From Rhodoferax sp. (GTDB taxonomy: Bacteria; Pseudomonadota; Gammaproteobacteria; Burkholderiales; Burkholderiaceae_C): a stretch of DNA of 7,982 nucleotides. The stretch covers positions 1-7,982 of the forward strand of contig JAUXQA010000421.1 of the NCBI GenBank assembly GCA_030683195.1, in the 5' to 3' direction. The translations under genes and the position numbers were made by a program. Positions 1 through 5,712 of the stretch are shown here, in pieces (the stretch's first letter is position 1; every line of letters starts with the position of its first letter). The notes under the pieces are model-generated. The model saw nothing but the letters and a program-made list of their open reading frames with translations. It was not told where the DNA came from and did no database searches.

Positions 1-718
1 CGGACAGATCACTAGAGGGTTTGAGCAGCGCACTTGCAGTTACCCCGCGCGAACGGGTGGCGTTGTTGTCGACGTTGTAGAGGCTATCCGACTGGAGCTG
101 ACTGACATCTATACGGACAGCCGCCGTGTCGGAAAGTTGAAAGTTGGCCCCCCCCGCGACTGTGCTGGTATTGAAGCTGCCGTAGCTGAACAACGCGTCA
201 AATTCCTGGCCGTTGAAGGTCGGCTTGCGCGTGACTTTATTGATGACGCCGCCCAGCGCGCCCTCTCCGTAGAGCACGGAGGCGGGTCCCTTGATAACTT
301 CGATACGGTCAAAGTGCCAGGTGTTGGTATCTCGCTGAACGACAGTGGATGTCGCAACCCGCACACCGTCTTGCAAGATCGACACGGCGTTACCGGAGAA
401 ACCCCGCATCATGACGGCGGCAGGGTTGCCAGGCACGTTTCCAGAGATAACGCCAGGGATACCGGCAAAGGCTTCGCGGGCCGTTCGCAAGCCCTTGAAC
501 TGGATCTCGCTTTGAGTGATGGTCTGAACCGTGGCGGGTGTTTCCCGGCCGGTCAGGTCGAGTCGACTGCCGGTACTGCTTTGCTCATTGAGTTGGAGTC
601 TGTCTCTGGTGCCGGTGACGACGACGGCACGCAGTGAAGAGACATCCGCCTCCTGGGCGAAAGCAGGAGTGGCGAGCAAAAGCACAGCAACCGAGATGGT
701 GGTCCGGGAATACTTCAT
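1..718 (-). CDS. TonB-dependent outer-membrane receptor, N-terminal part
   Basis: This encodes the first 239 residues of a TonB-dependent receptor; the 3' part lies beyond base 1. Residues 1-21 form a clear Sec signal peptide (MKYSRT, a hydrophobic core, then TPAFA before Q22). A TonB-box-like AVVVTG lies at 31-36. The plug domain covers roughly 58-165, with conserved pieces at 87-90 (IPGV), 105-107 (RGF), 115-119 (LQDGV), and 138-161 (DRIEVIKGP then VLYGEGALGGVINK). The strand-rich start of the barrel follows. The start is ATG at 716-718, preceded by AAGAGG at 726-731 with a 7-base spacer. Such receptors import metal chelates or cofactors across the outer membrane using TonB-ExbBD energy. 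The substrate cannot be read from this part, but the CruR-type gene upstream points to copper or a copper chelate, as for Bordetella bfrG. No Fur-box-like sequence was seen upstream. Confidence 0.95.
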   Translation of the reverse strand, partial: MKYSRTTISVAVLLLATPAFAQEADVSSLRAVVVTGTRDRLQLNEQSSTGSRLDLTGRETPATVQTITQSEIQFKGLRTAREAFAGIPGVISGNVPGNPAAVMMRGFSGNAVSILQDGVRVATSTVVQRDTNTWHFDRIEVIKGPASVLYGEGALGGVINKVTRKPTFNGQEFDALFSYGSFNTSTVAGGANFQLSDTAAVRIDVSQLQSDSLYNVDNNATRSRGVTASALLKPSSDLS

Positions 719-725
719 GAAAAGT

Positions 726-731
726 CCTCTT
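726..731 (-). promoter_or_regulatory. Ribosome binding site of the TonB receptor
   Basis: AAGAGG on the minus strand lies 7 bases before the ATG at 716-718. It supports that start, and the reading frame gives a good signal peptide directly after it. Because it is a good site of its own, the receptor does not need translational coupling to the gene 200 bases upstream. Confidence 0.7.
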
Positions 732-752
732 GGTAGGGAATAAATACGTTGC

Positions 753-773
753 AAAAAATTGGATGGACACCAA
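753..773 (-). other. Weak hairpin followed by a T6 run
   Basis: In the transcribed (minus) direction TTGG and CCAA arms (759-773) enclose a 7-base loop and are followed directly by six T (753-758). The 4-bp stem is too weak for a confident intrinsic terminator. It does lie in the leader of the receptor gene, downstream of the C-rich region, and could act as a pause or 3'-end site. Confidence 0.25.
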
Positions 774-821
774 CGGCACAGCTTGGGCGTGCACATGAGC
801 GCAGGTCTACACGCTACCCGC

Positions 822-896
822 GTATGAGCGTGCTATGGAGGTGTCCAAAGGATCAATGGCCTGGGGCGAAGCGCCGAGGCCTGTAGGGCAGAGTTC
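822..896 (-). promoter_or_regulatory. Candidate Rho-loading (rut-like) region between cruR and the receptor gene
   Basis: By my count this 75-base stretch, read on the minus strand, has about 30 C and 15 G. That C-over-G bubble with many pyrimidine-C steps is what Rho utilisation sites look like. It begins about 22 bases after the cruR stop codon and lies wholly in the untranslated gap before the receptor gene. In Bordetella pertussis, copper sensing by nascent CruR leads to Rho-dependent termination between the first and second genes of the operon. This is the matching place here. The Rho role is inference from composition and from the neighbouring gene. Confidence 0.5.
858..881 (-). other. 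Strong intergenic hairpin downstream of cruR
   Basis: The transcribed strand can fold as GGCCT paired with AGGCC, then a small 1x2 internal loop, then GGCG paired with CGCC around a CTT loop. That is nine G/C-rich pairs. No U-run follows, so it is not a standard intrinsic terminator. It sits inside the C-rich candidate Rho region and may pause polymerase or shape the RNA on which Rho loads. A second small inverted repeat (ACGCC/GGCGT, 897-910) lies directly after the cruR stop. Confidence 0.5.
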
Positions 897-918
897 ACGC
901 CGCGTGGCGTTCTGTCGA

Positions 919-1302
919 TCAGGAAAGCAGCGGCGGTGCCCGTGGCTGTGCGCGCACCCACGCGTGCAGCGTGTCAGGGGCAAGCATGTAGGCTGGCGGA
1001 AATAGGTCCAGACCCCGAGGTGCCAGACGATGCAGTTTTAGCACAGGAGGGAGCCCAGAAACCGGCGGGTGAATAGAGCACCACGGGCAATGCTCAAGGA
1101 AGTTGGCCACTGGCAGCGTGTCACCTGATTCACCTGAATCGCTTACCACCCACTTGGCGCCCTGGGCAGTGCAAACCTCTGTCATTGATGAACTACTGAC
1201 AGAGTTCACGCCATGCACAACCGAAGGCAAAAGCGCAGCCAGCAGGATGGCCAGTACGGCCATCCTGAGCGTGATTCGGCAATGAGTAACGAAGTGTCTC
1301 AA
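919..1302 (-). CDS. cruR: DUF2946-family CruR-like copper-responsive upstream regulator
   Basis: A 127-residue product from TTG, or 114 from the internal ATG at 1261-1263. It has a basic N-terminus, a hydrophobic segment at about 14-31, a cysteine at 44 (EVCTAQG), the CXXC motif CPWC at 72-75 (bases 1078-1089), and RAPP at 121-124 (bases 931-942), three codons before the stop. This architecture is the DUF2946 family. In Bordetella pertussis the family member CruR acts as an upstream ORF: ribosomes stall at RAPP, and copper bound by the nascent CXXC relieves the stall so that Rho ends transcription before the downstream TonB receptor gene. Here a receptor gene also follows, after 200 bases. 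The start is unsure: TTG at 1300-1302 keeps the basic N-terminus but lies only 7 bases after a perfect -10 box, while the internal ATG has AGG directly against it. Function is assigned by family and context. Confidence 0.85.
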   Translation of the reverse strand: MRHFVTHCRITLRMAVLAILLAALLPSVVHGVNSVSSSSMTEVCTAQGAKWVVSDSGESGDTLPVANFLEHCPWCSIHPPVSGLPPVLKLHRLAPRGLDLFPPAYMLAPDTLHAWVRAQPRAPPLLS

Positions 1303-1309
1303 GCATTAA

Positions 1310-1315
1310 ATTATA
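1310..1315 (-). promoter_or_regulatory. Perfect -10 box upstream of cruR
   Basis: TATAAT reads on the minus strand at 1310-1315 in an otherwise GC-rich gap. I see no good -35 at 16-18 bases upstream and no TGn extension, so an activator may be needed. Transcription would begin near 1302-1305, at or next to the TTG start, so the transcript would be leaderless or would start translation further in. Confidence 0.5.
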
Positions 1316-1357
1316 GGGGACCGCCCCGACCAATCGTCGCTGACACGAAGGGGGGCC

Positions 1358-1369
1358 CAAGCTAGCTTG
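1358..1369. other. 12-bp perfect palindrome upstream of cruR
   Basis: CAAGCTAGCTTG is its own reverse complement and lies about 42 bp upstream of the cruR -10 box, in the 134-base gap between the aldo/keto reductase stop and cruR. Its position suits an activator or repressor site. A chance palindrome cannot be excluded. No convincing terminator for the reductase gene was seen in this gap. Confidence 0.3.
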
Positions 1370-1436
1370 CAACGCAGAAACGTGCATTGCCGGGGAGGCA
1401 GGGGCCTTGGGCGTACGGGCCGCCTGGCTTGACCCC

Positions 1437-2441
1437 CTACCCCACAACCCGCCCATTCAGCGGATACGCCGGGTCGGTGTAACCCGGGGTGGACGGGTGG
1501 CCCGGGCTCACCAGGCTGTCGATCAGCGCTTCGTCCTCGGGCGTCACGGTGTAATCCAGCGCAGGCAGGTAATCTTGCCACTGCGTGAGGGTGCGCGGCC
1601 CGGCAATGACGGAGCTCACAATCGGGTTAGCCAGCACCCAGGCCGTAGCAAACTGGGCCAGGCTGACGCCTTTGGCGGCCACGTAGGTTTTAAGGTGCTG
1701 CGCAATCTGCAGGGACTCTTCCCGAAACTCGGTCTCGTTGAAACGCTTGTCACCCCGGCCAGCGCGGGTAGTGGGGTCCGGCGCCTGGCCCACTGAATAC
1801 TTGCCGGTGAGCACGCCGCGCGCCACCGGGCTGTAGGGCGTGACCCCGATGCCGTAATAGGCACAGGCCGGCAGCACCTCCACCTCCGGCATGCGGTTCA
1901 AGAGGTTGTAGTAAGGCTGGCACACCACCGGGCCGGGCATGCCCAGTTGCGCCGCCAGACGTACCATCTCGGCGATGCGCCACCCCCGAAAGTTGGAGAC
2001 ACCCCAGGCGCGAATCTTGCCGGCGCGCAGCATCGCATCCAGCGCCCGCAAGGGCTCCTCCAGGTCCATGCCGTTGTAGTCGCGGTGCAAATACAAAATA
2101 TCCACGTAGTCGGTTTTCAGGCGAGCCAGCGAGGCATCCACCTCCTGCAGCATCCAGCTGCGGGAGTAATGGCCCTGGTTCACCCGGTCCGACATGGGGT
2201 TGCCCAGCTTGGTGGCCAGCACCCATTCATGGCGCTGACCCAGGAGCAACTCCCCCACCATGCTCTCGGAGGCTCCCTTGGTGTACACGTCGGCGGTGTC
2301 GATGTAATTCACGCCGTGCGCGCGCGCATCGGCCACGATGTTGGCGGCCTCTGCGTGGGCGGTCTGGTCGCCAAACATCATGGTGCCCAGGCACAAGGCC
2401 GAGACTTGAAGGTTACTTTTGCCTAAACGACGGTACTGCAT
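1437..2441 (-). CDS. Aldo/keto reductase
   Basis: A 334-residue NAD(P)H-dependent oxidoreductase with the (beta/alpha)8 fold, probably cytosolic. The N-terminus MQYRRLGKSNLQVS and LCLGTMMFG are typical of the family. The catalytic tetrad is visible as D48 and Y53 (YIDTADVY), K78 (LATKLG) and H119 (DILYLHR). The WGVSNF, QPYYNLLNR and TPYSPVARGVLTGKY segments line the nicotinamide site. IAGPRTLTQWQDYL near residue 290 matches the cofactor-phosphate region. I chose ATG at 2439-2441; an in-frame TTG four codons upstream would add only MGHF and lies before the expected transcription start. The length is normal. The sequence resembles the YajO/Tas/IolS-like group, but the substrate cannot be told. 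The gene appears to be a single transcription unit and has no visible link to cruR downstream. Confidence 0.95.
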   Translation of the reverse strand: MQYRRLGKSNLQVSALCLGTMMFGDQTAHAEAANIVADARAHGVNYIDTADVYTKGASESMVGELLLGQRHEWVLATKLGNPMSDRVNQGHYSRSWMLQEVDASLARLKTDYVDILYLHRDYNGMDLEEPLRALDAMLRAGKIRAWGVSNFRGWRIAEMVRLAAQLGMPGPVVCQPYYNLLNRMPEVEVLPACAYYGIGVTPYSPVARGVLTGKYSVGQAPDPTTRAGRGDKRFNETEFREESLQIAQHLKTYVAAKGVSLAQFATAWVLANPIVSSVIAGPRTLTQWQDYLPALDYTVTPEDEALIDSLVSPGHPSTPGYTDPAYPLNGRVVG

Positions 2442-2455
2442 GAAGTGCCCCAATG

Positions 2456-2484
2456 GTGATAAAGCGGAAATGATAGACGGTCAA
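2456..2484 (-). promoter_or_regulatory. Sigma70-like promoter of the aldo/keto reductase
   Basis: On the minus strand TTGACC (2479-2484) is followed after exactly 17 bases by TATCAC (2456-2461), with five of six and four of six matches to consensus. The predicted transcript start near 2449 leaves a leader of only about 8 bases before the ATG at 2441, which is short. Spacing and matches make it plausible but unproven. Confidence 0.4.
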
Positions 2485-2500
2485 CGGAGGCTCCGCCGCC

Positions 2501-2546
2501 AATTAAATCAATGGCGAAAAAGTCAATGGATACGCCGGATGGAGGC
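2501..2546 (-). repeat. Extragenic repeat, copy 1 (downstream of the ATPase gene)
   Basis: This stretch matches 3848-3893 in about 35 of 46 positions without gaps. The identical blocks are a 12-base AT-rich head (AATTAAATCAAT), GCG, CAAT, and GATACGCCGG. It starts 6 bases after the ATPase stop codon in the transcribed direction. The divergent middle suggests an old repeat copy. From memory, similar AT-rich tails recur after genes in Comamonadaceae, but I cannot verify that here. Confidence 0.65.
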
Positions 2547-2552
2547 TTATTT

Positions 2553-3746
2553 TCATAAACTTTTTGTTCCACCGGGAAGCCACTGCATGGCCGTCGCAAA
2601 GCCTCGACGGGTGATGCCGGGCGCCAGCGGGTCAGCTGCCGGGCCTTGATCGATGACCGTGGCACTGACGGCTCTGGTGTCGTCCATGATGGCACGCAGG
2701 CCGCGCGCCAGATACGGGGAAGTAGCCCGGGCGGTCTTGATTTCAACAGCATGAAGATCAACACCCCGCTCCAGCAACAAATCAACCTCGGCCCCTCCCG
2801 CTGTACGCCAAAAATGCGCTACGCCATGCGGGTAAGCCAGGGCCTCGCGGCGCAACAAGTCCTCCAGCACAAAGGTCTCCCAACTCGCGCCCCGAATGGG
2901 GTGGCTGTCCAAGCCTTCCAGTGAATCGATATTGAGCAAGTGGTGCAACAGTCCAGTGTCGCGCAAGTAGAGCTTGGGCGCCTTCACCAGCCGTTTACCG
3001 ACATTGCGAAAGTACGGAGGCAAACGGCGCAGCAAAAAACTCTGTTCCAGAATGTCAACGTAGCGCGCCACCGTCGGTTGCGACAGTCCCAATGCGGCGG
3101 CAAACTGGCTCAGATTGGCCAGACCACCCTGCGCGTGGGCCAGCATGGTGAGCAGCTTGCGCATCAAAATCGGTTCGACACTCACACCCAGGGCGGGCAA
3201 ATCACGTTCAACATAGGTGCGCAAGTACGCCTCCCACCAATCCCGGAAGTGTCCACCCCGCCCGGCCGCACCCAATGCATCGGGGAAACCACCGGCCAGC
3301 CAGAGTTGCCGGTAATCCATGATGGGCGTGTCACCGGTTGCGGTCTCTTGCGCAGTCAAGGGTGACAGCTCCAGAATGCCGACCCGGCCTGCCAGACTCT
3401 CAGACACCTGCCTGACCAAGGCGGGCTGGGCGGACCCCAAAATCACAAACCGGCCCATGCGCTGGCGATCGGCGTCAATGGCACCGCGCAGCGCATCAAA
3501 AAGGATGGGTAGACGCTGTGCTTCATCCAAAATCAGGCCCGCCCCAGTACGGGCGTCAAGCTGAAAACGCGGATCTTCGGCAAACAGGGCGTGGGTCGCG
3601 GTGTCTTCCATATCCAGATATGAAAACGAGGGGAAGGTCTGCCGGGCCAACGTGGTTTTACCAACCTGGCGTGCTCCGAGTATCAGCACAGCGGGGAATT
3701 GCCTTGCAAGATGCAGGAGCCGTTCAACACAAAGACGGGTGTACAT
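2553..3746 (-). CDS. AAA_14/DUF4143-type P-loop ATPase
   Basis: A 397-residue protein of the widespread, poorly understood AAA_14 plus DUF4143 family. Walker A is GARQVGKTT at 24-32 (K30). Walker B is LILDE at 71-75. A sensor-like VILGSAQ lies at 101-107, and ERDL at 180-183 is typical of the family. Residues 212-234 look like a winged-helix segment (LSQFAAALGLSQPTVARYV). The C-terminal part has SWETFVLEDLLRR at 288-300 and a PD-(D/E)XK-like core, E320/D322 then E335-I-K337. That resembles a nuclease fold, although activity is not established in the family. The length is normal and the gene looks intact. ATG at 3744-3746 has no clear Shine-Dalgarno sequence; the 34 bases before it are very AT-rich. 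The gene stands alone and is bracketed by two related direct repeats, which hints at movement. I assign no biological role. Confidence 0.92.
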   Translation of the reverse strand: MYTRLCVERLLHLARQFPAVLILGARQVGKTTLARQTFPSFSYLDMEDTATHALFAEDPRFQLDARTGAGLILDEAQRLPILFDALRGAIDADRQRMGRFVILGSAQPALVRQVSESLAGRVGILELSPLTAQETATGDTPIMDYRQLWLAGGFPDALGAAGRGGHFRDWWEAYLRTYVERDLPALGVSVEPILMRKLLTMLAHAQGGLANLSQFAAALGLSQPTVARYVDILEQSFLLRRLPPYFRNVGKRLVKAPKLYLRDTGLLHHLLNIDSLEGLDSHPIRGASWETFVLEDLLRREALAYPHGVAHFWRTAGGAEVDLLLERGVDLHAVEIKTARATSPYLARGLRAIMDDTRAVSATVIDQGPAADPLAPGITRRGFATAMQWLPGGTKSL

Positions 3747-3753
3747 ACCAAGT

Positions 3754-3777
3754 AAATTTAAATTAAATATTTAATAT
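3754..3777. promoter_or_regulatory. AT-rich palindromic region upstream of the ATPase gene
   Basis: Almost pure A/T sequence lies just before the ATPase start. It includes a perfect 14-bp palindrome at 3762-3775 (ATTAAATATTTAAT) and a 10-bp one at 3755-3764. Several -10-like hexamers fit. It is probably the promoter, and perhaps an operator for autoregulation through the protein's helix-turn-helix segment. The 12-mer TTTAAATTAAAT (3757-3768) recurs at 3844-3855 at the head of the second extragenic repeat. Confidence 0.4.
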
Positions 3778-3847
3778 TACCCGATATCACCCCAACCCCC
3801 GAAGACAACAGCTCTATGAGCCCCATCGGTCATGACGGCAATGTTTA

Positions 3848-3893
3848 AATTAAATCAATAGCGCTTAAAGCAATAGATACGCCGGCCAGAGGT
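3848..3893 (-). repeat. Extragenic repeat, copy 2 (downstream of cfa)
   Basis: This is the partner of the repeat at 2501-2546, in the same orientation and about 1.35 kb away. It begins 14 bases after the cfa stop codon in the transcribed direction. Its centre contains a small dyad (GCTT-T-AAGC on the minus strand) that copy 1 lacks. It may be a post-gene RNA structure or a decayed repeat element. I see no further copy in the window. Confidence 0.65.
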
Positions 3894-3907
3894 CAAAAAC
3901 ACTCAAA

Positions 3908-5119
3908 TCAAGCCACTGGAGCGTACATATAGTCCCGCGTGAGCGGCTGCTGGGTCAGGGCGAGGTTGTCGGCCTTGCTGCACAGCACTTGATAGAGGTT
4001 CATCCAGCTGTTGGCGAAACCATAGGCACAGCCCGCCAGGTAAATCTGCCAAATGCGGTAGTGGCGCTCGCCCACCAACCCTTCGGCGGCGGTGCGATTC
4101 ACCTCCAGCTTGTCGGACCAGGCCTCGCAGGTGCGGGCGTAGTGGCGCCGCAGCGACTCCACATCCAGCACCTCCAGCCCGGCACCGGCCATCTCCTTGA
4201 GCGCCAACGACACGTGGGGCAGCTCCCCTTGCGGGAACACGTAGCGGTCAATGAATTCGCCCGCGCCCATGCCAATCCAGCGGCTCTGCACATCGCTGGT
4301 GGTGATGCCGTGGTTCAGCACCAGGCCCTCATCTTTGAGCAGGCGGTGCACGGCGCCAAAGTACAGCGGCAGGTTCTTGAGCCCCACATGCTCGAACATG
4401 CCCACGCTGGCAATTTTGTCAAACGCGCCCGGCTCATTCAGGTCCCGATAGTCGCACAGCAGCACCCGGCACTGGTCTGCCAACCCGGCTTGCCTGATCT
4501 GCCGGGTCGCTGCTTCAAACTGGTTCTTTGACAGGGTGATGCCCGTGGCCACGGCCCCGTACTTTTGAGCCGCCCGCATCACCAGGGCCCCCCAGCCGCA
4601 GCCAATGTCCAGAAACTTTTCGCCTGGGGCGAGACGCAGCTTCGTCAGAATATGGTCCAGCTTACGGTTTTGGGCCGCCTCCAGCGTATCGTCATCCCGG
4701 CCAAAGTAAGCACACGAATAGACCAGGTTCTCGTCCAGAAACAGTGCATAAAAATCGTTGGACACATCGTAGTGGTACTGGACGGCCTCGCGGTCGCGGT
4801 CCCGGCTGTGCTGGCGTGCCCAGTGCAGGGCCGAGGGCATCCGCGCGGTCACACTCCGCGCCAATGCCTGCGCCACATGAAACACATTGCGCGCTGTCCC
4901 CTCCACCCGGATGTGCCCCTCCACAAAGGCCCTGCCCAACGAGTCCAGACTGGGCGAAATAAAGTATCTCAGAGCTGCTGAATCAGGGATGGTGACCACC
5001 ACATTGGGCTCGCTGCAAAAGTCAAATTTTTGACCGTTCCACAACTGGATACGCAGTGGCACAGCCACCCGGGACCGAATCCGCTCCAGGGTTTTCAAAA
5101 CCCGATTTTCAAAAAACAT
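3908..5119 (-). CDS. cfa: Cyclopropane-fatty-acyl-phospholipid synthase
   Basis: A 403-residue enzyme that uses S-adenosylmethionine to add a methylene bridge to unsaturated acyl chains of membrane phospholipids, commonly on entry to stationary phase or under acid stress. An N-terminal lipid-binding part of about 110 residues is followed by the catalytic domain. Visible motifs are YHYDVSNDFY at 115-124, YSCAYF at 134-139, the SAM-binding FLDIGCGWG at 169-177, GITLSKNQ at 193-200, MFEHVG at 241-246, LNHGITT at 268-274, and YVFPQGELP at 293-301. C136, E243, H270 and Y327 correspond to residues that bind the active-site bicarbonate in the Escherichia coli enzyme. The length is slightly above the E. 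coli protein (382). ATG at 5117-5119 follows a strong GGAGG (5126-5130) after 6 bases. The enzyme probably acts at the inner face of the cytoplasmic membrane. The gene is divergent from hsp20-lon. Confidence 0.97.
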   Translation of the reverse strand: MFFENRVLKTLERIRSRVAVPLRIQLWNGQKFDFCSEPNVVVTIPDSAALRYFISPSLDSLGRAFVEGHIRVEGTARNVFHVAQALARSVTARMPSALHWARQHSRDRDREAVQYHYDVSNDFYALFLDENLVYSCAYFGRDDDTLEAAQNRKLDHILTKLRLAPGEKFLDIGCGWGALVMRAAQKYGAVATGITLSKNQFEAATRQIRQAGLADQCRVLLCDYRDLNEPGAFDKIASVGMFEHVGLKNLPLYFGAVHRLLKDEGLVLNHGITTSDVQSRWIGMGAGEFIDRYVFPQGELPHVSLALKEMAGAGLEVLDVESLRRHYARTCEAWSDKLEVNRTAAEGLVGERHYRIWQIYLAGCAYGFANSWMNLYQVLCSKADNLALTQQPLTRDYMYAPVA

Positions 5120-5125
5120 GCGCTA

Positions 5126-5130
5126 CCTCC
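5126..5130 (-). promoter_or_regulatory. Ribosome binding site of cfa
   Basis: GGAGG on the minus strand with a 6-base spacer to ATG is the strongest Shine-Dalgarno match in the window and fixes the start of cfa. Confidence 0.85.
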
Positions 5131-5297
5131 GCAAGCCACAGCGCAGCGTGAATCACCGACTTGTGACATGGGTCCCATCGTCAAACCAGTGACGGCCAGA
5201 CCGGTTGCGTTTTGTCAAGCAGGCGCTGCCGGGCGGCATTTACGCTTTGCCCAACGTGCGAGCAGCGCACAGAAAAGCAACCAAAACAGTCCACCTC
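5131..5297. promoter_or_regulatory. Divergent cfa / hsp20-lon control region
   Basis: Both promoters must lie here, but neither is clear. An inverted repeat ATGGG-T-CCCAT lies at 5168-5178 and is flanked by GAC and GTC, a possible operator. TTGACA at 5213-5218 (minus strand) and TTGTCA nearby on the plus strand are -35-like but lack good -10 partners. I looked for a heat-shock sigma32 promoter before hsp20. The only candidate (CTTGTGA at 5160-5166, then CCCAT) has a 7-base spacer, far too short. Confidence 0.35.
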
Positions 5298-5307
5298 AAG
5301 GAGCCCA

Positions 5308-5712
5308 ATGCAATACCGTGACACCCGAGCGTGGATGATGTCTGAGGCCATCGAGCTACTCCAAAGCGCAGACCGGCTGCAGCGCCAGTTCTTCCAGATT
5401 GGCCCGCCCAGCGAGTCCCCTACGTGGGAGCCGCCGGTGGACATGTTTGTGAACGACCGTGAACTGGGCCTGCTCATCGCCCTGCCCGGCGTGCCGGCCG
5501 ACCGTTTTGAGATCACTCTGGAGGAGCAAGCCATTGTGGTATTTGGCGAGCGCTCGTTTGGTGCTCCGGCAGGGCCGGGTGCGGTGTTGCGGCTGGAGAT
5601 TCCATACGGTCGCTTTGAGCGCCGCATTTTGTTGCCGTTTGGCAGCTTTCGCCTGAGCGACATGCTGCTGGAAAACGGCTGCCTCAAAATCACTTTAGAG
5701 CGACTGAAATGA
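5308..5712 (+). CDS. hsp20: Hsp20-family small heat-shock protein
   Basis: A 134-residue small heat-shock protein, an ATP-independent holdase. A short N-terminal helical segment (about 10-31) is followed by the alpha-crystallin domain from about residue 40 (WEPPVDMFVND) to the end. LIALPGVPADRFEITLEEQ (56-74), the RLEIPYGRFERRILLP segment (95-110) and ENGCLKITL (122-130) are its typical strands. It ends four residues after the last strand, so the usual C-terminal tail with an I-X-I/V anchor is missing. This suggests altered or small oligomers. ATG at 5308-5310 is supported by AAGGAG at 5298-5303; the frame stays open upstream, but no better start with a ribosome site is seen. The stop overlaps the lon start (ATGA), so the two are co-transcribed. 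Likely job: hold damaged proteins and pass them to Lon. Confidence 0.92.
   Translation: MQYRDTRAWMMSEAIELLQSADRLQRQFFQIGPPSESPTWEPPVDMFVNDRELGLLIALPGVPADRFEITLEEQAIVVFGERSFGAPAGPGAVLRLEIPYGRFERRILLPFGSFRLSDMLLENGCLKITLERLK

Noticed and set aside
137..637. 166-codon plus-strand open frame
   Set aside because: It lies opposite the TonB receptor, whose minus-strand translation gives a complete signal peptide and plug domain.
719..918. Fur box in front of the TonB receptor
   Set aside because: No stretch resembles the Fur 19-mer consensus. Copper control through cruR explains the context better.
1193..1306. 37-codon minus-strand frame from ATG at 1304-1306, overlapping cruR out of frame
   Set aside because: No family features and no ribosome site. 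The DUF2946 frame explains the region. Kept only as a note on the cruR start.
2485..2495. Hairpin CGGAG-G-CTCCG between the ATPase and the reductase genes
   Set aside because: The loop is a single base and no T-run follows, so a terminator call is not supported.
5160..5180. Possible sigma32 promoter (CTTGTGA then CCCAT) upstream of hsp20
   Set aside because: The spacer is 7 bases instead of roughly 11-16, and the match to the -10 element is poor.
5212..5307. Upstream in-frame extension of hsp20 by 32 codons
   Set aside because: The extension is Arg/Ser/Cys-rich and unlike Hsp20 N-termini, whereas the ATG at 5308 has AAGGAG just upstream.
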